A stretch of 37,081 bases of DNA, from assembly GCA_003224085.1 (NCBI GenBank), contig QHYK01000094.1:1-37081 (forward strand). The letters are read 5' to 3'. A program made the position numbers and the translations under genes. Under the pieces are notes generated by a model. The model was not told where the DNA came from, made no database searches, and saw only the letters and a program-made list of their open reading frames with translations. The DNA comes from Acidobacteriota bacterium (GTDB taxonomy: Bacteria > Acidobacteriota > Terriglobia > Acidiferrales > UBA7541). Shown here piece after piece: positions 9,701 to 17,011 of the stretch (positions within the stretch are counted from its first letter, which is position 1; the number at the start of each line of letters is the position of its first letter).

Positions 9701-11893
9701 GACAATGCCGGCGGCAGTCCGCAGATGCTTCCCCTCAGCGGAAACGGCACGGCTCCCGCCGTGGGATTGGCTCCCACGAGTCTAGACTTTGGTAACCAGT
9801 TGCTGGCGACCACCAGCACAGCGATGACGGTAACGCTGACAAACACCGGCACGGCCGCTTTGACGATCAACTCGTTTGCGGCTTCCGGCGATTTTGCCGC
9901 AACGAGTACCGGTGCAAGTGCCTGCCCTACGAGCCCGGCGACTTTGGCCGCCGGTGGAAATTGCACCATCAACGTGACCTTTACGCCGACGGCCTCGGGT
10001 GCGCGGACGGGAACGCTGTCGCTTGGCGACAATGCCAGCGGCAGTCCGCAGATGCTTCCCCTCAGCGGAAACGGCACGGGCCCCGGCGTGGGCTTGGTTC
10101 CAACCAGCCTAGACTTTGGTAACCAGTTGCTCGCGACCACCAGCGCACCGATGACGGTAACGCTGACAAACACCGGCGCGGCCCCTTTGACGATCAACTC
10201 GTTTGCGGCTTCCGGCGATTTTGCCGCAACGAGTACTGGTGCAAATGCCTGCCCCATGAGCCCGGCGACTTTGGCCGCCGGCGCCAATTGCACCATCGAC
10301 GTGACCTTTACGCCGACGGCCTCGGGTGCACGGACGGGAACGCTGTCGCTTGCCGACAATGCCGGCGGCAGTCCGCAGATGCTTCCCCTCAGCGGAAACG
10401 GCACGGCTCCCGCCGTGGGATTGGCTCCCACGAGTCTAGGCTTTGGTAATCAGCCGCTGACGACCACCAGCACACCGATGACAGTAACGCTGACAAACAC
10501 CGGCACGGCCGCTTTGACGATCAACTCGTTTGCGGCTTCCGGCGATTTTGCCGCAACGAGTACCGGTGCAAGTGCCTGCCCCACGAGCCCGACGACTTTG
10601 GCCGCCGGTGGAAATTGCACCATCAACGTGACCTTTACGCCGACGGCCTTGGGTGCGCGGACGGGAACGCTGTCGCTTGGCGACAATGCCGCCGGCAGTC
10701 CGCAGACGGTTGCGCTCAGCGGAAACGGCACGGGTCCCGGCGTAGGATTGACTCCAACGAGTCTGGACTTTGGTAACCAGCTGCTGACGACCACCAGCGC
10801 GCCGATGACGGTAACGCTGACAAACACCGGCACGGCCGCTTTGACGATCAACTCGTTTGCGGCATCCGGTGATTTTGCCGCAACGAGTACCGGTGCAAAT
10901 GCCTGCCCCATGAGCCCGGCGACTTTGGCCGCCGGTGGAAATTGCACCATCAACGTGACCTTTACGCCGACGGCCTTGGGTGCTCGGACGGGAACGCTAT
11001 TACTTGCCGACAATGCCGCCGGCAGTCCGCAGACGGTTGCGCTCAGCGGAAACGGCACGGCTCCCGTTGTGGGATTGGCTCCCACGAGTCTAGGCTTTGG
11101 TAATCAGCCGCTGACGACCACCAGCACACCGATGACAGTAACGCTGACAAACACCGGCACGGCCGCTTTGACGATCAACTCGTTTGCGGCTTCCGGCGAT
11201 TTTGCCGCAACGAGCACCGGTGCAAGTGCCTGCCCTACGAGCCCGGCGACTTTGGCCGCCGGTGCAAATTGCACCATCAACGTGACCTTTACGCCGGCGG
11301 CCTTGGGTGCGCGGACGGGAACGCTGTCGGTTGCCGACAATTCTGGCGTCGGTCCGCAGACGGTTCCGCTCAGCGGAAACGGCACGGCGGCGCCTGACTT
11401 TGGATTGACAGGCCCAGCCGGAACCCAGAACGTGAAACCCGGAAATACCCTCACGTTTACAGTCACCCTGACGCCGATCGGAGGATTCAAGTCGCCTGTC
11501 GGCCTCGCTTGCACGGGAGCGCTCATGGGCACCACTTGCACGGTATCGCCAGCTTCGGTCACTGCTACGGATGGAGTAACTCCCCAGCAGGCGCAAGTGT
11601 CCATGACGACCAACGCGTTCGTGATTCCACCGACGCGTTTGCCGGTACCCGCGCCGCCTGCCTGGCGATGGATTCCGCTGTTCCTCGTGCTGCTGCTGTT
11701 GGCGCTTGTGCCGAAAATGCGGCCGTTACGAGTGCGGCTGGGAATGGCCGCTGCGGTGCTCCTGTTGGCGTTCTTAGCGGGATGCGCCGGTTCACCGGGA
11801 GCTCCAAAGGGACCGGTACCGGTCGCGCTGACCATCACAGGCACCTCGGGCACCTCGGCTCATTCCGTGCAAGTGAATGTCACGGTGCAGTAG
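6710..11893 (+). CDS. Giant exported SBBP-repeat / choice-of-anchor D protein with C-terminal two-helix GCAG module
   Basis: The 1727-residue product starts at ATG 6710, which has GGAGG at 6696-6700. Residues 1-35 form a signal peptide (MKKLNARG, then a hydrophobic run). A DUF7948-like N-terminal domain follows (PLSFEENQGQTAEEVRYLAH; GVYPGIDLVFYGNQGKLEYD; KPLVLDPVLNYSTYLGG). From about residue 290 to 790 there are SBBP beta-propeller repeats (YSTYLGG..D.GYAIAVD..GNAYV.G.T.STDFP). One divergent choice-of-anchor D (ASH-like) domain spans about 797-908, then six near-identical 109-residue copies span 909-1562, then one Ig-like domain. The end is WIPLFLVLLLLALVP, a basic loop, a second helix, LAGCAGS at Cys1692 and a short beta tail. 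It is probably a cell-surface adhesion or scaffold protein; no enzyme domain is seen. It faces the S53 protease gene tail to tail. Confidence 0.9.
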   Translation: MKKLNARGSVANFVGAAALFLGVLFLLVLGGAQDALLATSGGGHIAAAKAAAAKEAPRWREAYGKLPLSFEENQGQTAEEVRYLAHGTGYELFLTPHEALLALRSRRHHDLSPLHRTASLRAIRKARKAGQLTALRIQFEGANLHPAVNGMGRLPARTNYFLGNDPKKWHTDVPSYGRVHYEGVYPGIDLVFYGNQGKLEYDFLVAPGADPEVIQLKIAGARKMRLNSSGNVVLSAAAGEVELQKPLVYQMIDGKRRLIEGRYVVAADHRVRFSVAHYDRSKPLVLDPVLNYSTYLGGSSEDTGYAIAVDGAGNAFVAGQTLSTDFPGAAAPPAVSNCAATNNCGASFVAELDPTGTKLLYATYLAGSTTGSGESAFGIAVDSSGKVYVTGVTFATDFPTTSANALNAGPLASNANGTAYLTKLDPTVSGPSCLIYSTYIAGTGGDHANSVAADDVGNAYVVGLTYSTDFPTMNPFQSALSNTNGNAFLTRIDTTQSQDASLIYSTYLGGNGANAVTYLGYGDEGWGVAADSSGNAYVVGATSSTDSSFITSATAYQSTPPATNIEASAFVSRMDTTQVGPASLIYSTYLAGSTADQGLAIALGPNNVAYVTGTTSSADYPATTGAFDTTGSGSGKAFITLVDTTQSGLSSVPYSTYLGGTGGDLGYAIKVDASGNAYVAGTTFSTDFAGAGTLNTLGAFQPTLLNPAGEAFIAKLNPAGGGQGDLLYATYFGGSTGMSADYGYGIAIDSASPPNAYITGETSSTDLPVSATAFQPTLNVTGGPGFVDAYVAKLALIPTLAIVPASPDFGVQPVGATSVPQTVTVTNNNNVTVNFGSIAFTGANSADFAKVTDTCTPSVAAGAQCSVSVTFTPSVAATEAVTLVITGDDVNSPQNMSLGGTGSNSAPGVGLAPTSLAFGNQLLTTTSTAMTVTLTNTGAADLTINSFAASGDFAATSTGASACPTSPATLAAGGNCTINVTFTPTALGARTGTLSLGDNAGGSPQMLPLSGNGTAPAVGLAPTSLDFGNQLLATTSTAMTVTLTNTGTAALTINSFAASGDFAATSTGASACPTSPATLAAGGNCTINVTFTPTASGARTGTLSLGDNASGSPQMLPLSGNGTGPGVGLVPTSLDFGNQLLATTSAPMTVTLTNTGAAPLTINSFAASGDFAATSTGANACPMSPATLAAGANCTIDVTFTPTASGARTGTLSLADNAGGSPQMLPLSGNGTAPAVGLAPTSLGFGNQPLTTTSTPMTVTLTNTGTAALTINSFAASGDFAATSTGASACPTSPTTLAAGGNCTINVTFTPTALGARTGTLSLGDNAAGSPQTVALSGNGTGPGVGLTPTSLDFGNQLLTTTSAPMTVTLTNTGTAALTINSFAASGDFAATSTGANACPMSPATLAAGGNCTINVTFTPTALGARTGTLLLADNAAGSPQTVALSGNGTAPVVGLAPTSLGFGNQPLTTTSTPMTVTLTNTGTAALTINSFAASGDFAATSTGASACPTSPATLAAGANCTINVTFTPAALGARTGTLSVADNSGVGPQTVPLSGNGTAAPDFGLTGPAGTQNVKPGNTLTFTVTLTPIGGFKSPVGLACTGALMGTTCTVSPASVTATDGVTPQQAQVSMTTNAFVIPPTRLPVPAPPAWRWIPLFLVLLLLALVPKMRPLRVRLGMAAAVLLLAFLAGCAGSPGAPKGPVPVALTITGTSGTSAHSVQVNVTVQ
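9434..11395 (+). repeat. Six tandem 327-bp in-frame repeats (choice-of-anchor D domains)
   Basis: Units begin at 9434, 9761, 10088, 10415, 10742 and 11069, with a period of exactly 327 bp (109 codons) and no length change. Each unit encodes VGLxPTSLxFGNQ, TMTVTLTNTG-like, TINSFAASGDFAATSTGA, CTINVTFTP and LSGNGT segments. DNA identity between units is very high, with long identical runs in the middle of the unit, while the start (GLAPTSLxFGNQ) and end (DNAxGSPQxxxLSGNGT) vary more. A more diverged unit precedes them (about 9100-9433). This points to recent amplification or gene conversion. Confidence 0.95.
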
Positions 11894-12532
11894 AAACTGC
11901 GCCTGAAACAGGGTGCCGTGCGTCGCCCACAGGGCGGGGCGATGAACTTACCGCTCCAGAAAACGAAGGAATGCGTGTGGGTGCGTCCAGAGGCTGTTGC
12001 TCAAATCGAATTTCCGGTGTGGACAGCAAGAGTTCGGGTCAGGCATGCAGAATTTGTACGGCTGCAAGAGGACAGAGACCAGAGACCCGCGACTCGTCAC
12101 GAAGGAACGCGTTTGCCCGGGCAACGTAATTTTTCAGCTTGCTCGCTTACTAGGACAATAATGCGGCAACGTTCGAGGTTCATTATTGAAACGCGTTGCC
12201 GAATTCCTGCAATCCCGTATTCAAGACTTCAAGACCGCCGGTTTCAATCGCTCACGACGAAAATCGGCCTGCGTCATTACAAGTTAATGTTGCTGCGCAA
12301 GTGCAAGTACATGATGCATTGATTGGCCTAATCAAATGTGGATTCAATCAGTTACAATGCGATTTCACGATTTCAATGTGGATTTGTGAATTCCCGTGCA
12401 TAACATGCATGACAACCATTCTCTCGCCCCTTCGTTACTGTTTGCTGCCGCAACCAAGCCGCAGTGGAAACCACGAACCTCGAATTGAGGCATCGAGCGC
12501 CGTTCCCAGTCGCCGGTGGAGTTGTCGAATCA
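11894..12532. other. Intergenic region between the two convergent giant genes
   Basis: This 639-bp stretch separates the 3' ends of two convergent genes. I see no supported gene. It holds the tRNA-Ser fragment at 12228-12255 and an AT-richer part at about 12280-12430. I see no clear rho-independent terminator for either gene. Confidence 0.5.
12228..12255 (-). repeat. Partial tRNA-Ser copy (D-arm to anticodon loop), possible attachment scar
   Basis: These 28 bases match 1224-1251 of the tRNA-Ser gene at 27 of 28 positions and in the same orientation; the single difference is T at 12249 against C. The match covers the 3' side of the D-arm through the anticodon stem and loop. Flanking bases on both sides do not continue the tRNA. 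It cannot form a tRNA. Tyrosine recombinases often use anticodon-arm sequences as crossover sites, and a recombinase relic adjoins the full tRNA, so an att remnant is plausible. Confidence 0.7.
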
Positions 12533-15500
12533 CTAATCGATGGTGAGCGTCAGAGAGGTTGATGCTGTAATAGACGGCGTGGTGCTATCGGTTCCGACAA
12601 TGGTTATAGCATAGTTTCCCTTCGCAGCCGTAGGAGAGCTTGGCGGCGGCGTGGACGCCACGCCTGCGCAACCCGAAGCCGCCAAACCAATCGCGGCAAG
12701 AACGCACAGAGTTGCGAGAGTGGCAAGCCTGCGGCAACGACGACCCATCAAACCGACGAAAAGCAGCCCAACCATAGCCATGCCGGCCTGGTTTGCCTGG
12801 AGCGCCAAAAACGGAGTCAGGTCCTTCTCGTTAGTATGCGGAGCGCCGTCAGGGATGCTGCGCGGGCTAACTCCTTTTCCAACGAGCGCGGGAGTCGGAC
12901 AAGCCGAGGCTACCGTGTTGACGGTCAAGGTGGTTGCAACCGCAGTTGTTCCGGAGATCGTTGTGTTGGGAATGATGAAGCAGCCGTTCGTCAGAGCAGG
13001 ACTGCTGGAGACGGTCCAAGCTATAGTGCCCGTGTAGCCGTTCTGGGGAGTGATGGTAACTGTCGAGACCCCCGGATTCCCTGCCATGACCGTCACATTG
13101 CCGGCAGCCAGATTGAAGGATTTGGCAAACACAGTCAGGGTAAGGGACCCGCTGGAAGGCGCATAGTTGGAATCGCCGGAGTAGGTGGCGGCGATGGTGT
13201 GGGGGCCTGCGACTGTCGAAGAGAAGGTGTACGTGGCAGATCCATTCGTCAGTGTAAGAGATGGAGTTTGCGTCGTTCCATCAACTGCGATAGTCAGCGT
13301 CCCGGTCGGTGTAGTTGTGCTCGAGGTTGATGCCGAAGCGACTGTAATGCTGATGGCATCGCTCGCTCCGACGGCGGGCGTGCTGGTAGCCGCGGAAAGT
13401 GTTGTCTTCGAGGGCACCGGCGGGGGCTGGACCACGTTGATAGAAATGGTGCCCGGAGTTGCGGAGGTAGCTCCGTTACTCTCCGCCACATTGAATGTGA
13501 AGCTGTCCGATCCCACATAACCTGTCGTTGGAGTGTACGTCGTGTTGGGAGGAGTGCCGCTCAATGCGCCGTGCGCAGGATTAGTCGCGATGGCAAAGGT
13601 CAGGGTGTCACCCGAAGTGCCTGGAGTCCCGGTCAGGGTGATAGCCACGGCTGTGTTCTTGTTGGTGCTCACGCTTTGGTTGTTGGCGACTGGAGGCGGG
13701 GGGCCGGAGGCGACGGTGATACTAACCGTGGCAGGGCTGGACGCAACGCCGTTCTCCGTGGCGTCAAAAGTGAAACTGTCCGGGCCGACGTAACCAGTGG
13801 CGGGAGTATAGGTCACGTTCGGCGCCGTTCCGCTGAGCGTGCCGTGGGCGGGATTGGCGATGATGGCGTAGGTCAGCGTGTCGCCGGGAGTTCCAGGCGT
13901 GGCAGTCAAGGTAATGGCTTTGGGAGTGTTCGCCGTCGTAGTCACGGTCTGGGCCATCGCCACCGGCGGAGAAGGCACCGTCACTGTTAGCGAGCCAGTA
14001 GAAGAAGCATAGGTCGAATCACCGGAGTAAGTTGCCGCAATGACATGAGCGCCGGGAGTCATGGAAGAGAAGGTGTAGGTCGCCGAACCATTCACCAGCG
14101 CAAGAGAGGAGGTCTGCAACGTTCCATCGACAGTGACAGTCAGTGTGCCCGTCGGCGTGGCGGTGCTTGAGGTCGATCCTGAAGCCACCCTAATCGTGAT
14201 GGCGTCGTTCGCACCGGGAGCGGGCGTCATGGTTGCTGCCGAAAGTGTCGTCTTCGAAGGTACCAACGACGAAGAAGATCCCGGCCAAGCCGTCATCAAG
14301 CTGAAAAAGTCCACCGAACCCAAGCCTGACGCCTCGTCATAGCCGGTCGTGGCGGGATACTGCGACGCGCCAGCCGTCGAGCAGATGCTTGTCCCCGCGG
14401 TGCATTGATTGCCGCCACTGGTGATGTCGTGGAATGCAGAGGCGTAGGTGGAGGAGTTTGCCGCAAGAGTGTAGAGAGTGGAGTTGATGACGCCCTGTCC
14501 GGTCGAGTTCAGCTTGTCATTGATAATCGCCAACATTCCGGCAAAAACCGGCGCGGCAAAACTCGTACCTCCGGCGACAGTCAGATTTACATTGGTGCTA
14601 TCTCGAAACCCGTTCGTGCAACTACCCGTGACCCTGGTCATAGTGTCGCTCGAGCAAAAAAGATACCCTGCGTTGTTGGCAGAGGAGGTCAGCGAAATAT
14701 CCGGCACGAAACGAAATGTTCCTGACGGGATGCCTGGTACGCCGGTCTGCCAACTGGGTCTAGGTGTGAGCGTGCTGACACCTCCGCCGCCCGAACCGAG
14801 CCCTGCGGAGGAATCGTCGTTCCACACCTGCTCGGGAATGTAGGAGAGAGCCGAGCTGACGAGGTCGCTGCCATTGGCCGCCTGCCAATACGTGGTATTC
14901 GCGGAGGTCACGGCAGCCAGTGGAAACTCGGTTCCACCCATGGCCGTTACGTACTGACTGCTCGCGGGAAAGTCCACCGCCAGGGCCTGTTGCTGGGCGG
15001 GGGTAAGGGATGTTTCTCTATAGCAGTCGGTCGAGCCGGTGTCGCCCGCCGCAACGATCACGGACTGGCCCTGACTGGCCGCCTGGGCCAGTATGGAGTT
15101 GAGGCTCGAATATTCCGAAGGTCCAAGCGCGGTCTCGCAAAGGCCGTAGCTTACGCTAATGATCGGCGCAGTCCTGTTGGTCACTGCGAATTGGATGGAG
15201 TCGAACACGTTATTGTTCGCGTTGTTGCCTACATAAACGAAGTAGATTGTCGCGCCATTCGCAATGGTGCTGGTGTATTCCAGGTCCAGATCGGATTCGG
15301 TTTCATCACCGGACCGAATGGTTGCGGTACCTGTGTTGGGAACGAGCACCAGCGTGGGGTCTTTGACGGCGAAACCCGCGGCGGTCTGGAAGTGTTCGAT
15401 GTCCGACAGCACGATCGCCGACTGGCCAACCACCGCAATCGACTGCCCAACACCGTTATAACCGGCCTTATAGGCTGGATTGATGTCGTAGATAGTAGCC

Positions 15501-16207
15501 ACGTCCTTCGGCGTCAGAAAATGGTTGCCCGACTGACTGGAGGTGAAATCTGGACTAACGGCGCGCCTTGGACCCGGGCCGCTGATGTGGGATTTGGGGC
15601 GAAAGGAGGAAAGATTCGTGACCGTTTGCACCACCGAGGAAAGCGCTGCAGGCACGCTGACATCTCGCGATGGAGCAAAATGTGTCTCACCATTGACCTT
15701 GTAGTAGTGGATCTCAGTGCCAAAGGCCGCTTCGACCTGATCGACCGTTCCAGAAAAGATGATGCGGTTCTTGCTGCGCGAAACACTCTCCACAGTAAAG
15801 CCGTACCGCTCCAGCCAAGACTGCACCTTGGCGATGTCGGAATCCGCCAGCCCAAAGCGCGCGCCAAATTCTTCTGGGGTCAGCCACTTGTGGTAGAGGG
15901 GCGAAGTTGGATCCTGCTGGGCCGCGAGGAGTGCTTGTAAATCGGCCTCTTGCGCCGAGGTTCGGCTGAAGGCAATGCCGACGCCCTGCAACTTGCTCCC
16001 CAACGGTACACGACCCGCCTCGTCTTCAGTCCTGGCCCTGCCAGGATGCGTGCCAGGAATGGTTGTACGTTCCGCGTCGTCGACCACAGCGGTTATACGT
16101 GCAACGGGGTGCTGCGCCGGCGAAGAAATTGCAAAAAGCGTAGAAGCGGCGAACCAACCCGCAAATTGGAGCTGCATGCGTACACCAACTCGGCGCGAAG
16201 TCTGCAT
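12533..16207 (-). CDS. S53 family peptidase (sedolisin/kumamolisin-like) with Ig-like tail and C-terminal two-helix GCAG module
   Basis: A secreted acid serine-carboxyl protease of 1224 residues. The start at 16207 has GAGGA upstream with a 7-base spacer. The signal peptide is MQTSRRVGVRMQLQFAGWFA and onward. A pro-kumamolisin activation domain (YHKWLTPEEFGARFGLADSD; FTVESVSRSKNRIIFSGTVD) covers about 60-200. The catalytic domain has Glu304 and Asp308 (ESDLDLEY), oxyanion Asp389 (AAGDTGSTD) and nucleophile Ser549 (AGGTSFAAP), then the calcium-site segments FHDITSGGNQC and GYDEASGLGSVD. After about residue 655 come Ig-like domains: two Big_3-type flank two cadherin-like units (SDSFTF/PDSFTFDAT). 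The C-terminus has GMAMVGLLFVGL, GRRCRRL, a second helix, SGCAGV at Cys1180 and a beta tail. All catalytic residues are present, so it is probably active. Surface attachment by the C-terminus is inferred. Confidence 0.93.
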   Translation of the reverse strand: MQTSRRVGVRMQLQFAGWFAASTLFAISSPAQHPVARITAVVDDAERTTIPGTHPGRARTEDEAGRVPLGSKLQGVGIAFSRTSAQEADLQALLAAQQDPTSPLYHKWLTPEEFGARFGLADSDIAKVQSWLERYGFTVESVSRSKNRIIFSGTVDQVEAAFGTEIHYYKVNGETHFAPSRDVSVPAALSSVVQTVTNLSSFRPKSHISGPGPRRAVSPDFTSSQSGNHFLTPKDVATIYDINPAYKAGYNGVGQSIAVVGQSAIVLSDIEHFQTAAGFAVKDPTLVLVPNTGTATIRSGDETESDLDLEYTSTIANGATIYFVYVGNNANNNVFDSIQFAVTNRTAPIISVSYGLCETALGPSEYSSLNSILAQAASQGQSVIVAAGDTGSTDCYRETSLTPAQQQALAVDFPASSQYVTAMGGTEFPLAAVTSANTTYWQAANGSDLVSSALSYIPEQVWNDDSSAGLGSGGGGVSTLTPRPSWQTGVPGIPSGTFRFVPDISLTSSANNAGYLFCSSDTMTRVTGSCTNGFRDSTNVNLTVAGGTSFAAPVFAGMLAIINDKLNSTGQGVINSTLYTLAANSSTYASAFHDITSGGNQCTAGTSICSTAGASQYPATTGYDEASGLGSVDFFSLMTAWPGSSSSLVPSKTTLSAATMTPAPGANDAITIRVASGSTSSTATPTGTLTVTVDGTLQTSSLALVNGSATYTFSSMTPGAHVIAATYSGDSTYASSTGSLTVTVPSPPVAMAQTVTTTANTPKAITLTATPGTPGDTLTYAIIANPAHGTLSGTAPNVTYTPATGYVGPDSFTFDATENGVASSPATVSITVASGPPPPVANNQSVSTNKNTAVAITLTGTPGTSGDTLTFAIATNPAHGALSGTPPNTTYTPTTGYVGSDSFTFNVAESNGATSATPGTISINVVQPPPVPSKTTLSAATSTPAVGASDAISITVASASTSSTTTPTGTLTIAVDGTTQTPSLTLTNGSATYTFSSTVAGPHTIAATYSGDSNYAPSSGSLTLTVFAKSFNLAAGNVTVMAGNPGVSTVTITPQNGYTGTIAWTVSSSPALTNGCFIIPNTTISGTTAVATTLTVNTVASACPTPALVGKGVSPRSIPDGAPHTNEKDLTPFLALQANQAGMAMVGLLFVGLMGRRCRRLATLATLCVLAAIGLAASGCAGVASTPPPSSPTAAKGNYAITIVGTDSTTPSITASTSLTLTID

Positions 16208-16637
16208 GTGCGTGTCCTCGCTAAACCGGGCGGCATCCGCTTTTTCTGAATCGAGGGTGCCCGGGATTCACCTCGACCCCTTGGGCTGGGAGAGGGGCTG
16301 TGGGTTTACGCATACTAACGGTCGGGCTTCCGAATCGCAAGGCACAAGAAGAACCCCAAATGAGCGTTGTTGACCGACAATTGGAACCCCTCAGGCCGGG
16401 GATCGGCGGCAATGGGTCTGGGATAAAAGCCCCAAAAAGCCTTGCAGGGTTCCCCTGGCATTGGCACGGTGATAAGTTGTACGGTGTGCGGGCGCCTCAT
16501 GGCCGAGCATCTATTTAAGGCATTCTAGCGAAACACATCATCCGGTCGGAACACAAGACATTAAGGCTCCGGATCTCGGGCTCACCGGGCGGATGCCGGG
16601 ATTCAAGAGGAAAGCCAAATGAAGGGAGGTGCCAATT
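16208..16637. other. Divergent intergenic region between the S53 gene and the small coiled-coil gene
   Basis: This 430-bp region should contain promoters for both flanking genes. I found no clear -35/-10 pair or riboswitch. A G/C-rich stretch at about 16567-16605 (ggctccggatctcgggct, followed by further CCGG repeats) could fold, but I do not recognise it. The ribosome site GGAGG lies at 16625-16629. Confidence 0.4.
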
Positions 16638-16886
16638 GTGCTTGATGAGAAGCAAGTCCGCGCCATTTTGGTCTGCGCTTTTGAGAACTTGCAGAGGCAG
16701 AACACCGTTCTATATTCTTTGACAACCGAACTTGAAGCCGTTCGAGATGTGCTTTGCGAGCATGCGCCGACATACAAGGCTTTGTTGGAGCAAAAGCGAG
16801 CTCATTACGTGGCAGAACTAAAGTCAACAGTCGCCGATGATTTCTCAAAATTTGAGCAGATAATTCAGCAATTGAGAGAACCTTAG
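16638..16886 (+). CDS. Small hypothetical helical protein
   Basis: GTG 16638 is chosen because GGAGG (16625-16629) lies 8 bases before it; an earlier GTG at 16629 overlaps that site. The 82-residue product begins MLDEKQVRAILVCAFENLQR and is predicted from composition to be almost wholly alpha-helical with heptad-like spacing (LYSLTTELEAVRDVLCEHAP; FSKFEQIIQQLREP). There is no signal peptide, membrane segment or DNA-binding motif. I do not recognise a named family. It stands alone between two minus-strand genes. The good ribosome site and amphipathic composition support it as a real gene. Confidence 0.6.
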   Translation: MLDEKQVRAILVCAFENLQRQNTVLYSLTTELEAVRDVLCEHAPTYKALLEQKRAHYVAELKSTVADDFSKFEQIIQQLREP

Positions 16887-17011
16887 CTGCCCTGATCTGC
16901 GTCTTAGGGGTGTACCACAAGAGAGCCGATCCTTGCGAACGGCGCTGCGGTTCGCTGCCGTTCTTTAACACTTTTGGGCCATTCCCATCACGCCGACTGG
17001 CTGGGAAATTT

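Noticed and set aside
9434-11395. CRISPR-like array
   Set aside because: The repeats are 327 bp, contiguous and coding, with no spacers.
9298-11853. Long minus-strand open frames opposite the anchor-D repeats
   Set aside because: They mirror the repetitive, GC-rich coding sequence and repeat with the same 327-bp period; they have no ribosome sites or known domains.
14990-15940. Plus-strand frame inside the S53 protease gene
   Set aside because: It is antisense to the catalytic domain, whose motifs are intact; its composition is biased as in a shadow frame.
16460-16480. Sigma-54-like promoter (ttggcacggtgataagttgt)
   Set aside because: The -24 GG element is present, but the -12 GC is absent at the required spacing.
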